Assembly (NCBI RefSeq): GCF_043555885.1
Contig: NZ_JBIGHX010000005.1
Coordinates: 248,001 to 312,000 of the forward strand
Source of the DNA: Pelomonas lactea
Lineage (GTDB): Bacteria; Pseudomonadota; Gammaproteobacteria; Burkholderiales; Burkholderiaceae_C
DNA: 64,000 bases
Direction of reading: 5' to 3'
The notes under the pieces were generated by a model. It saw only the letters and a list, made by a program, of their open reading frames with translations, had not been told where the DNA came from and made no database searches. How positions within the stretch are numbered: the first letter of the stretch is position 1; every line of letters starts with the position of its first letter. Position numbers and translations under genes: made by a program. Below, in pieces: positions 8,740 through 17,436 of this stretch.

Positions 8740-10155
8740 ATGGAATCTCTGACTCGCCGCGCCCTGCTGTCGCACGGCGCCGGCCTTGCACTGGCCGGTG
8801 CACTGCCGGCCTGGGCGCAGGAGCCGTCTGCCGACGCCTTCCTCGCCGACCTCGAACGCCGCACCTTCGACTTCTTCTGGGAGACGACCGATGCGAAGAC
8901 GGGCCTGGCGCCCGACCGCTGGCCCACGCCGTCGTTCGCGAGCATCGCGGCCGTCGGCTTCGCGCTCAGCGCCTATCCCGTCGGCGTGGCGCGCGGCTAC
9001 ATCACGCGCACCCAGGCACGCGACCGCACGCTCACCACGCTGCGCTTCTTCGCCAACCTGCCGCAAGGCCCGGGCAGGACCGGCGTGGCCGGCCACAAGG
9101 GATTCTTCTATCACTTCCTCGACATGAAGGAAGGCCTGCGCTTCGGGCGCTGCGAACTGTCGACGGTGGACACCGCGCTGCTGCTGATGGGCGCGCTGCA
9201 TGCGCAGAGCTTCTTCGACGGCGACTCGCCCGAAGAAGCCAGCATCCGCAGCCTCGTCGATGAGCTGTACGGCCGCGTCGACTGGGCCTGGGCGCAGGTT
9301 CGCCCGCCGTCCATCGGCCACGGCTGGACGCCCGAGAAAGGCCATATCGCCAGCGACTGGAAGGGCTACAACGAGGCCATGATGGTCTACCTGCTCGCGC
9401 TGGGCTCGCCCACGCGAGCGGTCAAGCCCGAGGCCTACGACGCCTGGCTCAGCACCTACGACGCGCACAGCTGGGGCGAAAGCCACGGCCAGACCTTCCT
9501 GCGCTTCCCGCCGCTGTTCGGCCACCAGTTCACGCACTGCTGGGTGGACTTCCGCGGCATCCGCGACCGCTACATGGCGGCCAAGGGCCTGGACTACTTC
9601 GAGAACTCGCGCCGCGCCACCTACGCGCAGCAGGCCTACGCCGCCGCCAACCCGCTGGGCTGGCAGGGCTACAGCGCCGAGGTCTGGGGCGTCACCGCCA
9701 GCGACGGCCCGGCCGACATCACGCTGCCCTACCGCACGACCAACGGCAAGCTGGAGAAGCGCCGCTTCATCAGCTACGCGGGCCGCGGCATGGGCGAGCA
9801 CGACGATGGCACGCTGGCGCCCTACGGCGCGGGCAGCTCCATCACGTTCGCGCCCGAGATCGTCGTGCCGGCGTTGATGGCCATCAAGCAGCGCTACCCG
9901 CACACCTGGGGCCGCTACGGCTTCTGGGACGCCTTCAACCCCAGCTTCAACTATCCCGACGTGAAGCTCACGCACGGCCGCATCGAGCCCGGCAAGGGCT
10001 GGGTGGACACCGACATGCTGGGCATCGACCAGGGCCCGCTGCTGGCCATGATGGGCAACCACCGCGGCGAGCTGATCTGGCGCGCGATGCGCAAGAACGC
10101 CCACCTCGTGCGCGGCCTGAAGCGCGCGGGCTTCTCGGGCGGCTGGCTGGGCTGA
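8740..10155 (+). CDS. Secreted GH144-like (glucoamylase-like domain) endo-beta-1,2-glucanase
   Basis: A 471-residue exported protein. The N-terminus has a twin-arginine-type signal (LTRRALLSHGAGLALAGA, ending AWAQ). The rest matches the glycoamylase domain (PF10091) that defines family GH144, whose studied members cut beta-1,2-glucan. Visible landmarks are TFDFFWETTDAKTGLAPDR near the start, WKGYNEAMMVYLLALGSP with Glu212, and GIDQGPLLAMMGNHRGELIW near the end. The catalytic residues are not certain from sequence alone. Its stop codon overlaps the start of the binding-protein gene by one base. Endo-glucanase activity is inferred from family and the GH94 neighbour. Confidence 0.82.
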   Translation: MESLTRRALLSHGAGLALAGALPAWAQEPSADAFLADLERRTFDFFWETTDAKTGLAPDRWPTPSFASIAAVGFALSAYPVGVARGYITRTQARDRTLTTLRFFANLPQGPGRTGVAGHKGFFYHFLDMKEGLRFGRCELSTVDTALLLMGALHAQSFFDGDSPEEASIRSLVDELYGRVDWAWAQVRPPSIGHGWTPEKGHIASDWKGYNEAMMVYLLALGSPTRAVKPEAYDAWLSTYDAHSWGESHGQTFLRFPPLFGHQFTHCWVDFRGIRDRYMAAKGLDYFENSRRATYAQQAYAAANPLGWQGYSAEVWGVTASDGPADITLPYRTTNGKLEKRRFISYAGRGMGEHDDGTLAPYGAGSSITFAPEIVVPALMAIKQRYPHTWGRYGFWDAFNPSFNYPDVKLTHGRIEPGKGWVDTDMLGIDQGPLLAMMGNHRGELIWRAMRKNAHLVRGLKRAGFSGGWLG

Positions 10156-11426
10156 TGCAGCGTCGCCGGCTGCTCACCGCTGCGGTTGCCGCGCCGCTGG
10201 CCGGCTGCAACCGCGACCGCGGCGCCACCACGCTGCGCTTCTGGGCCATGGGGCGGGAGGCCGAGGTCGCGGCCGAGCTGATCGCGGGCTTCGAGCGCGA
10301 GCGCCCCGGCGTGCGCGTCAAGGTGGAGCAGCTGCCGTGGACGGCCGCGCACGAGAAGCTGCTGACCGCGTTCGCCGGTGATGCGACACCCGACCTCGCC
10401 CAGGTCGGCAACACCTGGCTGCCCGAGATGCAGGCGCTGGGCGCGCTGGAGCCGCTGGAGCCGTGGCTCGCGCGCACGCCGGCGCTGCAGGCGAGCGATT
10501 ACTTCGACGGCATCTGGGCCACCAACGCGCCGGCCGGCCAGCGCGTGGGCCTGCCTTGGTACGTGGATACGCGGCTGCTGTTCGTGCGCCACGACCTGCT
10601 GGCCCGGGCGGGCATTCCGCGCGTGCCGCAGAACTGGAGCGAATGGCGCGCCGCGCTGGCACGCCTGCGCGAGCACGGCATGGCCACACCGCTGCTGCTG
10701 CCTACCAACGAGTTCGAGCCGCTGCTGGCGCTGGCGCTGCAGCAGCCCGCCGAGGTGCTGCGCGAGGGCGGGCGCTTCGGCAACTTCTCGTCGGAAGACT
10801 TCCGCCGCGCTTTGGGCTTCTACGCCGAGCGCTTCGCGCGCGGTGACGCGCCGGGCCTCACCAACAACCAGGTCGCCAACGTGTGGCAGGAGTTCGGCCG
10901 CGGCACGTTCGCGTTCTACATCTCCGGCCCCTGGAACATCGGCGAGTTCAAGCGCCGCCTGCCGGCCGACCTGGCCGATGCGTGGAGCACCGCCGAGCTG
11001 CCCGGCCCCGACGGGCTGGGCGCGTCCATCGCCGGCGGTGCCAGCCTGGCGATGTTCAAGCGCTCGCGCCACAAGCCAGAAGCGTGGGCGCTCATCAGCT
11101 ACCTGAGCCGGCCCGACGTGCAGCAGCAGTTCTACCGCCTCACCGGCGACCTGCCGCCGCGCCGCAGCACCTGGGCCATGCCGCTGGACGGTGGCGCCAC
11201 GCTGGCCGAGGACCGCCACGCCGCGGCCTTCCGCCGCCAGCTGGAGCGCGTGCGGCCCACGCCCGCCGTGCCCGAGTGGGAGCGCATCGCCAACGAGATG
11301 CAGCTGGCCGCGGCGCGTGTCGTGGGCGGCCGCGACAGCATCGACGTCGCCGTGCGCGGCCTGGATGCGCGCGTGGACGGCATCCTGGAAAAGCGCCGCT
11401 GGATGCTGGATCGGGCGTCGTCATGA
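10155..11426 (+). CDS. ABC sugar transporter substrate-binding lipoprotein
   Basis: A 423-residue extracellular solute-binding protein of the family 1 (MalE-like) type. The N-terminus MQRRRLLTAAVAAPLAGC has a twin-arginine motif and a lipobox (LAGC), so it is probably an anchored lipoprotein. LRFWAMGREAEVAAELIAGF and the region FYISGPWNIGEFKRR are typical of oligosaccharide-binding members. The start codon overlaps the upstream stop (TGATG) and the stop overlaps the next start (ATGA), giving tight coupling with both neighbours. The likely ligands are short beta-1,2-gluco-oligosaccharides (inference from the locus). Confidence 0.92.
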   Translation: MQRRRLLTAAVAAPLAGCNRDRGATTLRFWAMGREAEVAAELIAGFERERPGVRVKVEQLPWTAAHEKLLTAFAGDATPDLAQVGNTWLPEMQALGALEPLEPWLARTPALQASDYFDGIWATNAPAGQRVGLPWYVDTRLLFVRHDLLARAGIPRVPQNWSEWRAALARLREHGMATPLLLPTNEFEPLLALALQQPAEVLREGGRFGNFSSEDFRRALGFYAERFARGDAPGLTNNQVANVWQEFGRGTFAFYISGPWNIGEFKRRLPADLADAWSTAELPGPDGLGASIAGGASLAMFKRSRHKPEAWALISYLSRPDVQQQFYRLTGDLPPRRSTWAMPLDGGATLAEDRHAAAFRRQLERVRPTPAVPEWERIANEMQLAAARVVGGRDSIDVAVRGLDARVDGILEKRRWMLDRASS

Positions 11427-12319
11427 GACACGGTCGTCGCGAATCCCTCGCCGCCTGGGCCTTCGCCGCCCCGGCGTTGATCGTCATCGCGCTGTTCTTC
11501 GGCGTGCCCGTATTCGCCGGCCTGGCGCTGAGCCTGACCGACTTCGACATCTACGCCCTTGCCGACCTGCGCAACCTGCGCTGGCAGGGCTGGGACAACT
11601 ACGTCCACGTGCTGAGCCTGCCGCTGTTCTGGCAGGCACTGGGCAACACCGCCTACTTCGTCGTGCTGGGCGTGCCGCTGTCCATCGCGCTGTCGCTGGC
11701 CGCGGCCGTGCTGCTGCAGAGCAGGCTGGTGCGCTTCAAGCCGCTGCTGCGCACGGCGCTGTTCGCGCCCGTCGTCACCACGCTGGTGGCGGTGGCCGTC
11801 ATCTGGCGTTACCTCTTCCACGTGAAGTACGGCCTCGTGAACTACGCGCTGCAGTCCTTCGGCGTCGACCCCATCGACTGGCTGGGCGATCCGCACTGGT
11901 CCATGCCCACCATCATCGGCTTCGCCGCGTGGAAGAACTTCGGCGGCAACATGATCATCTTCATCGCCGCGCTGCAGGCCGTGCCGCACGACCTGTACGA
12001 AGCCGCGCGGCTGGACGGCGCGAAGTCGTGGGCGCAGTTCCGCCACATCACGTTGCCCGGCATCGCGCCGACGCTGCTGATGGTCACCATCCTGACGACG
12101 GCCGGTTACTTCCAGCTGTTCGCCGAGCCCTACGTGATGACGCAGGGCGGCCCGCTGCAGAGCACGGTCAGCGTGCTTTACCTGATGTACGACGAAGGCT
12201 TCAAGTGGTGGAACCTGGGCCTGGCCTCGGCCGTGGCCTTCGTGCTGTTCGTCATCATCGTCGCCGTCAGCAAGGGGTTGATCGCGCTGCAGCGGCGGTG
12301 GATGGGGGAGGGCGCATGA
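11423..12319 (+). CDS. ABC sugar transporter permease 1 (MalF-like)
   Basis: A 298-residue inner-membrane permease with about six transmembrane segments, starting with WAFAAPALIVIALFFGVPVF. The cytoplasmic EAA loop, which contacts the ATPase, reads EAARLDGAKSWAQFRHITLPG. The ATG overlaps the stop of the binding-protein gene. It pairs with the following permease to form the translocation channel. The ATPase gene is absent from the locus. Confidence 0.93.
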   Translation: MRHGRRESLAAWAFAAPALIVIALFFGVPVFAGLALSLTDFDIYALADLRNLRWQGWDNYVHVLSLPLFWQALGNTAYFVVLGVPLSIALSLAAAVLLQSRLVRFKPLLRTALFAPVVTTLVAVAVIWRYLFHVKYGLVNYALQSFGVDPIDWLGDPHWSMPTIIGFAAWKNFGGNMIIFIAALQAVPHDLYEAARLDGAKSWAQFRHITLPGIAPTLLMVTILTTAGYFQLFAEPYVMTQGGPLQSTVSVLYLMYDEGFKWWNLGLASAVAFVLFVIIVAVSKGLIALQRRWMGEGA

Positions 12320-13122
12320 AGCGCGTGCTCGTCAATGCGCTGTTGTGGCTGTTTGCGGCGCTGGCGATCTTTCCGCTGGTGTGGATGGTCTGCGTGTCGC
12401 TGATGCCGGCCGGCAGCGCCTCCACGCTGCCGCCACCGTTGCTGCCGCACGAGCCCACGCTGGTGCACTACCGCGCGCTGCTGGGCGACGGCGGGCTGAA
12501 GCGCGCTTTCGTCAACAGCCTGGGGCTGGCGGTGGTCAGCACGCTGGTGTCGGTGAGCTTTAACACGCTGGCGGGCTACGCGTTCGCCAAGCTGCGCTTC
12601 AAGCACCGCGAGCGCGTGTTCGGGCTGCTGATCGCGGCGCTGGTCATCCCGGGTCAGGTGGCCATGCTGCCGTTGTTCCTGATGCTGAAGAGCATGGGGC
12701 TGGTGAACACGTGGATGGGCGTGCTGATCCCCGGCATGGCGGGCATCTTCGGCATCTTCCTGGTGCGGCAGTACGCGCGCGGCGTGCCGGATGAGCTGCT
12801 GGACGCGGCGCGGCTGGACGGCGCCGGCGAGTGGCGCATCTTCTGGAACATCGTGCTGCCGACGCTGAAGCCGGTGCTGGTCACGCTGGCGGTGTTCGCG
12901 TTCCTCGGCAGCTGGAACGACTTCATGTGGCCGTTGATCGTGCTGACCGACGGCGACCTGCACACGTTGCCGGTGGCGCTGGCCGCGTTGTCACGGGAGC
13001 ATGTGCAGGACAGCGAACTGATGATGGCCGGCGCGGTCATCACGGTGCTGCCGGTGCTGCTGTTGTTCGTGGCGTTGCAGCGGTATTACATGCAGGGGTT
13101 GTTGATGGGGAGTGTGAAGTGA
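12316..13122 (+). CDS. ABC sugar transporter permease 2 (MalG-like)
   Basis: A 268-residue inner-membrane permease. Hydrophobic segments begin with ALLWLFAALAIFPLVWMVCV, and the EAA-type loop is DAARLDGAGEWRIFWNIVLP. The ATG overlaps the stop of the first permease (ATGA), as is usual for MalF/MalG pairs. It is the last gene before the 610-bp repeat-containing gap. No ATPase follows, so the pair must borrow an MsmX/UgpC-type ATPase encoded elsewhere (inference). Confidence 0.93.
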   Translation: MKRVLVNALLWLFAALAIFPLVWMVCVSLMPAGSASTLPPPLLPHEPTLVHYRALLGDGGLKRAFVNSLGLAVVSTLVSVSFNTLAGYAFAKLRFKHRERVFGLLIAALVIPGQVAMLPLFLMLKSMGLVNTWMGVLIPGMAGIFGIFLVRQYARGVPDELLDAARLDGAGEWRIFWNIVLPTLKPVLVTLAVFAFLGSWNDFMWPLIVLTDGDLHTLPVALAALSREHVQDSELMMAGAVITVLPVLLLFVALQRYYMQGLLMGSVK

Positions 13123-13163
13123 ACGCGTGTGCTTCGCGCTGCTTCGGGTTGGTGGCCAGTGAC

Positions 13164-13706
13164 GTGCCGGGAGTTCGCCCCGGCGGGCGACCTACTTTCT
13201 TGCACGCGCAAGAAAGTAGGCAAAGAAAGCGCCCCTGCAAAACCGCCCCTGCGGGGTTCCCTGCGATGCTCGAAGCCCAGGGCCCGCGCAGAACTCCCTC
13301 CGCTACGCTCCGGTCAAACAGCTGCGCGGAGTCAGTTCTTGAAGCGAGCTTCGCTCGCGCCCTGGGCTTCTGCGCTTCTCGGCGGTTTAGAAGGGGAGAC
13401 CCCAAAACAGCCGAACAGCCAACAGCCAAACCCGCACGCCGGCTGGCGCCGGCTGTTTTGTGTGCCCCCTTGAGCACCGCCGAGGAACGCAAGCCCCGAA
13501 GCCCGCGAGCGCAGCTCGCCTCGACAACTGACTCACGACGACTGTTCGAGCAGAGCGTAGCGGCGCGAGTTCGGCGTGGGGCTTCGGGGCTTGCGGTCCT
13601 CGGGCACCCGAGCGAAGCGAGGGCGGTGCGGTCGGGGGTCGTTTCTTTGCTTACTTTCTTGTCGACACAAGAAAGTAGGTCGCCCGCCGGGGCGAACTCC
13701 CGGCAC
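13164..13706. repeat. Composite inverted-repeat element in the 13123-13732 gap
   Basis: Two diverged copies of a unit of roughly 250 bp lie head to head. The outer arms, 13164-13229 and 13641-13706, are 66 bp each and nearly identical when inverted, differing mainly in a 6-bp loop and one further base. Each arm itself contains a hairpin with 10-bp stems (TACTTTCTTG...CAAGAAAGTA; 13193-13218 on the left). Inside, both halves share GAGTCAGTT, GCGAGCT, CTCGGCGGT and AAAACAGCC blocks in mirrored order, with the centre near 13430. No convincing coding region is present. It resembles a BIME/REP-like or non-autonomous element. The rest of the gap (13123-13163, 13707-13732) holds nothing recognisable beyond a weak ribosome-binding region for the next gene. 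Confidence 0.8.
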
Positions 13707-13732
13707 CACTCGTCGCAGAAGGCCGCCGCAAC

Positions 13733-16696
13733 GTGAAACATCTCCTCCTCACGCTGCTGCTCGCGGTCACTCAGCTGACGCACGCCGCCGTCCTCGACGA
13801 CATGAAGGACGCCACCCCCTGGCAGGCCACCGCCTCTGACCAGGTGAAAGCGTCCGTCCGCCGTGATGCCAAAGACGACAGCCTCTGCCTCGACTACGAC
13901 TTCGCCGGCGTCTCCGGCTACGCCGTGCTGCGCCGCGAGCTGCCGCTGGACTGGCCCGCCGACTTCGCGCTGACGACCCCGCTCAAGGGCCGCGGTGCCG
14001 GCAACGACGTGCAGATCAAGCTCGTCGACGCCAGCGGCGACAACGTCTGGTGGATCAACCGCCCCGCCTTCGACCTGCCCGACACCCTCACCGAGCAGCG
14101 CTTCAAGCGCCGCCACGTCACGTTCGCCTGGGGCCCGACGCCGGAGCGCACGCTCAGGCGCAGCCAGTTCATCGAGTTCGTTGTTGTCGCGGGCCAGAAA
14201 AGCCGCGGCGGCGGCGGCACGCTGTGCGTCGGCGCGCTGGGCCTGGAGCCGCGCGAGCCGGCACCTGCCAGCTGGCCGGCGCCCAAGCGCACGCGCGGCG
14301 CCGGCGAGATCACGCTGGACTTCCACACGCTGCGTGAGTTCAACGGCCTGTGGTTTGCCAGCGGCTCGCCCACGCGCGTCGAGGTGTCGGACGACAACCG
14401 GCGCTGGAAGCTGCTGTCCGCGCGCCCGGCCCGGGCGCTGTTCCTCGGCGAACAGGAGTGGCGCTGGCTGCGCATCCGCCACGAGGGCAAGACGCCGCCC
14501 GAAGTCCAGCTGCGCGACGCCGCCCAGTGGCCCGACCGCAATGCCGCCGTCGCCGAACTGGCCAAGGCCCTGCCGCGCGGCGACCTGCCGCGTGCCTTCC
14601 TCGGCGAGCAGAACTACTGGGCCGTCGTCGGCGTCGACGGCGGTGCCGAGCGCTCGGGCCTCGTCAGCGAAGACGGCGCCATCGAGCTGACGCGCGGCGG
14701 CCCCAGCATCGAGCCGGCCGTTCGCCTCGCTGACGGCCGCCTGGTCACCTGGGCGCAAGTGCGCAGCGAGCACCACCTCGTCGAGCACGCGCTGCCGGTC
14801 GTGCAATGGCGGCATGCGGACGTGGAGCTGCGCGTTGAGGCCGGCGCCGACGGCCCGGCCGCGGAGCCGAAGCTGCTGGCCCGCTACACGCTGCGCAACC
14901 CGACGGCCCGACCGCAGCAGTACGCGCTGCTGCTCGCACTACGGCCCTGGCAGGTCAACCCGCCGCAGCAGTTCCTGTCGACGCCGGGCGGCATCAGCCC
15001 GCTGCCATCGGTCAGCTGGGCCAACGGCAGCCTCAGCGCGCCGGGCCTGCGCGTCACGCCGAGCGAACCACCGGTGGACGTCCGCGCTGCGCCGTGGAGC
15101 ACCGGCGCCGGGCTGGCCGCGCTGCTGCAGGCACCGCCGCTGACGCAGCTCGCCGACACCGACACCTTGCCCTCGGCGCTGATGCGCTTTGACGTGACGC
15201 TGGCGCCGGGCGAGTCGCGCCGGCTGGGCTGGGTCACAGGCAACGGCGACGCAGCCGCGCTGGACGCCCGCCTCGCCGTCGCCGCGGCGCAGTGGCGCGA
15301 CCGCCTCGGCGTATTGCAGCTGGACCTGCCGCCCCCGGCCCAGCCGGTGGCCGACACCATGCGCGCCGCGCTCGCCCAGATGCTGATGTCCCGCGAGGGA
15401 CCGGCGCTGCGACCGGGCACCCGCGCCTACGCTCGCTCGTGGGTGCGCGATGGCGCCATGATGGTGGCGGGCCTCGTGCGCATGGGCGAGACGCAGGCGG
15501 CGCGCGAGTTTGTCGACTGGTTTGCCGGCCACATCTTCGACAGCGGCAAGGTGCCCTGCTGCGTGGACCAGCGCGGCGCCGACCCCGTCGTCGAGAACGA
15601 CAGCCACGGGCAATACCTGTTCGCCGTCGCCGAGCTGTGGCGTCACACGCAGGACCGCGCGCTGCTGCAGCGCCACTGGCCGCAGGTGCAAAAGGTGGTG
15701 GCGTGGATGGAGGCGTTGCGCCAGAGCGAACGCAAGCCCGGTGCGGACGCGAGATTCAAAGGCCTGATGCCACCCTCCATCAGCCACGAGGGCTACAGCG
15801 ACAAGCCGGCCTATTCGTACTGGGACGACTTCTGGGCGCTGCGCGGCTACAAGGACGCCGTGCAGATCGCGCAGGCGCTGGGCGACTCGGCCAGCGCTGG
15901 CCGCTGGGCCGCGTCGCGTGACGAGTTCGAGGCCGACCTCGTCGCCTCCGTCGCTGCCACCGCGCAGCATTTCAGGCTCGACCACATTGCCGGCGCCGCC
16001 GACCGGGGGGACTTCGACGCCACGTCCACGACGATGGCGCTGAACCCCGCGCAGGCGGAAGGCCGGCTGCCGCCCGCGCTGCTGCGCGGCACCTTCGACC
16101 GCTACGTGGCCGAGGCCGACGCGCGCATCACCGGCGCCAAGGCCTGGAAGGACTACACGCCCTACGAGCTGCGCAACGTCAGCGCGCTGGTGCGGCTGGG
16201 CCGCGTGGACGATGCGCACCGGCTGCTGGCCTGGTTCTTCACGCACCAGCGCCCGGCCGGCTGGCGGCAGTGGGCCGAGGTCGTGCTGCCCGACGCGCGA
16301 GAGGCCCGCTTCCTCGGCGACATGCCGCATGCGTGGATCTCGTCGGACTACCTGCGCGCCGCGCTGGACCTGCTGGCCTACGAGCGCGAGGCCACCGGCA
16401 GCGTCGTGCTGGGCGCCGGCCTGCCTGCCGCCTGGCGCGAGGCTGGCGACATCGGCGTGACCGGCCTGTCCACCGCCTGGGGCCGGCTGGACTACCGCCT
16501 CGAACGCCGCGCCGGCGGCTGGACGCTGCACATCGACCGCCGCCCCGACCGCCTGCCCGGTCAACTGCGCCTGGCCTGGCCCGGCGCGGGGCCGTTGCCG
16601 CGCGCTAACGTCGCCACCCAGCAGCTGGCCTGGCAGGCACGAGAGCTGCCGCTGCCGCCCGGCGCCACCACGATTCATCTGGAGACCACGCCATGA
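13733..16696 (+). CDS. Large secreted (alpha/alpha)6-type putative glycoside hydrolase, unassigned family
   Basis: A 987-residue exported protein starting at GTG 13733; MKHLLLTLLLAVTQLTHA is a clear Sec signal peptide, which decides the start. Residues about 20-150 resemble a CBM11-like carbohydrate-binding beta-sandwich (DNVWWINRPAFDLPD). A second small beta domain follows, with LREFNGLWFASGSPTRVEVS resembling F5/8-type modules, then a long beta-rich section. Residues about 530-900 look like an (alpha/alpha)6 toroid with acidic motifs: SWVRDGAMM (Asp573), VVENDSHGQYLFAV, YSYWDDFWALRGYKD and YTPYELRN. I cannot assign a CAZy family. Its stop overlaps the esterase start (ATGA) and the GH94 gene follows, so it should act on the same glucan. 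Confidence 0.8.
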   Translation: MKHLLLTLLLAVTQLTHAAVLDDMKDATPWQATASDQVKASVRRDAKDDSLCLDYDFAGVSGYAVLRRELPLDWPADFALTTPLKGRGAGNDVQIKLVDASGDNVWWINRPAFDLPDTLTEQRFKRRHVTFAWGPTPERTLRRSQFIEFVVVAGQKSRGGGGTLCVGALGLEPREPAPASWPAPKRTRGAGEITLDFHTLREFNGLWFASGSPTRVEVSDDNRRWKLLSARPARALFLGEQEWRWLRIRHEGKTPPEVQLRDAAQWPDRNAAVAELAKALPRGDLPRAFLGEQNYWAVVGVDGGAERSGLVSEDGAIELTRGGPSIEPAVRLADGRLVTWAQVRSEHHLVEHALPVVQWRHADVELRVEAGADGPAAEPKLLARYTLRNPTARPQQYALLLALRPWQVNPPQQFLSTPGGISPLPSVSWANGSLSAPGLRVTPSEPPVDVRAAPWSTGAGLAALLQAPPLTQLADTDTLPSALMRFDVTLAPGESRRLGWVTGNGDAAALDARLAVAAAQWRDRLGVLQLDLPPPAQPVADTMRAALAQMLMSREGPALRPGTRAYARSWVRDGAMMVAGLVRMGETQAAREFVDWFAGHIFDSGKVPCCVDQRGADPVVENDSHGQYLFAVAELWRHTQDRALLQRHWPQVQKVVAWMEALRQSERKPGADARFKGLMPPSISHEGYSDKPAYSYWDDFWALRGYKDAVQIAQALGDSASAGRWAASRDEFEADLVASVAATAQHFRLDHIAGAADRGDFDATSTTMALNPAQAEGRLPPALLRGTFDRYVAEADARITGAKAWKDYTPYELRNVSALVRLGRVDDAHRLLAWFFTHQRPAGWRQWAEVVLPDAREARFLGDMPHAWISSDYLRAALDLLAYEREATGSVVLGAGLPAAWREAGDIGVTGLSTAWGRLDYRLERRAGGWTLHIDRRPDRLPGQLRLAWPGAGPLPRANVATQQLAWQARELPLPPGATTIHLETTP

Positions 16697-17436
16697 CGCT
16701 GAACCGCCGCCAGTTGCTGTTGACGACGCCCGCGCTCACCGCACTCACGGCGCCGCTGCTGGGCGCCTGCGCCGCCATGCCGCCCACCGTGCCCGACGGC
16801 CTCGCCGCCGGCGAGCAGCGCGCCTGGGAGCTGGAAGGGCAGCGCTTCTGGATCTGGCTGCCGCGTGACTACGCACGCACGTCGGCGCGCTGGCCGCTGG
16901 TGATCTTCCTGCACGGCTCCGGCGAGCGCGGCACCGATTTGCAGAAGGTCAAGGTCCACGGCCCGCCCAAGCTTGTCGCGCAAGGGCAGGCCTGGCCCGC
17001 CATCCTGGTCTGCCCGCAGCTGGAGGATGGCCGCCGCTGGGACCCCGAGCGCCTGCACCGCCTGCTCGTCGCGCTGCAGGCGCGGCTGCACATCGACCCA
17101 CAACGCTGCACCGGCACCGGGCTGTCGCTGGGCGGCTTCGGCATGTGGCACTGGGCCACGGCCTACCCGCGCGACCTGGCGGCCATCGCGCCCGTCTGCG
17201 GTTTCGGCGACCCCGCCAAGGTGGCCGCGATGCGTGCCGTGCCGGTGCGGGCCTACCACGGCGACCAGGACACCGTCGTGCCGGTGGCGCCGCACGTCGC
17301 CTGTGTCGACGCGCTGCGCGCGGCCGGCGGCCAGGCCTCGCTGACGATCTACCCCGGCGTGGGCCACGATTCGTGGACGCCCGCCTACAACGACCCCGAA
17401 CTGCTGCCCTGGCTGTTGGCGCAGAAACAGACATGA
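16693..17436 (+). CDS. Alpha/beta-hydrolase lipoprotein (CE1/dienelactone-hydrolase-like esterase)
   Basis: A 247-residue exported esterase. The N-terminus NRRQLLLTTPALTALTAPLL is twin-arginine-like and is followed by the lipobox LGAC, so it is probably a lipoprotein. The fold shows the oxyanion segment FLHGSGERG, the nucleophile elbow GLSLGG (Ser145), an acid in YHGDQDTVV and the catalytic His in VGHDSW. The layout is that of a CE1-like or prolyl-oligopeptidase-like esterase. Both ends overlap neighbouring genes by four bases. In this locus it may remove ester substituents from glucans before or during uptake (inference); substrates are unknown. Confidence 0.85.
   Translation: MTLNRRQLLLTTPALTALTAPLLGACAAMPPTVPDGLAAGEQRAWELEGQRFWIWLPRDYARTSARWPLVIFLHGSGERGTDLQKVKVHGPPKLVAQGQAWPAILVCPQLEDGRRWDPERLHRLLVALQARLHIDPQRCTGTGLSLGGFGMWHWATAYPRDLAAIAPVCGFGDPAKVAAMRAVPVRAYHGDQDTVVPVAPHVACVDALRAAGGQASLTIYPGVGHDSWTPAYNDPELLPWLLAQKQT

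Noticed and set aside
13129..13736. Plus- and minus-strand open frames across the 13164-13706 repeat
   Set aside because: They arise from the inverted-repeat sequence itself, lack ribosome-binding sites and have no recognisable products.
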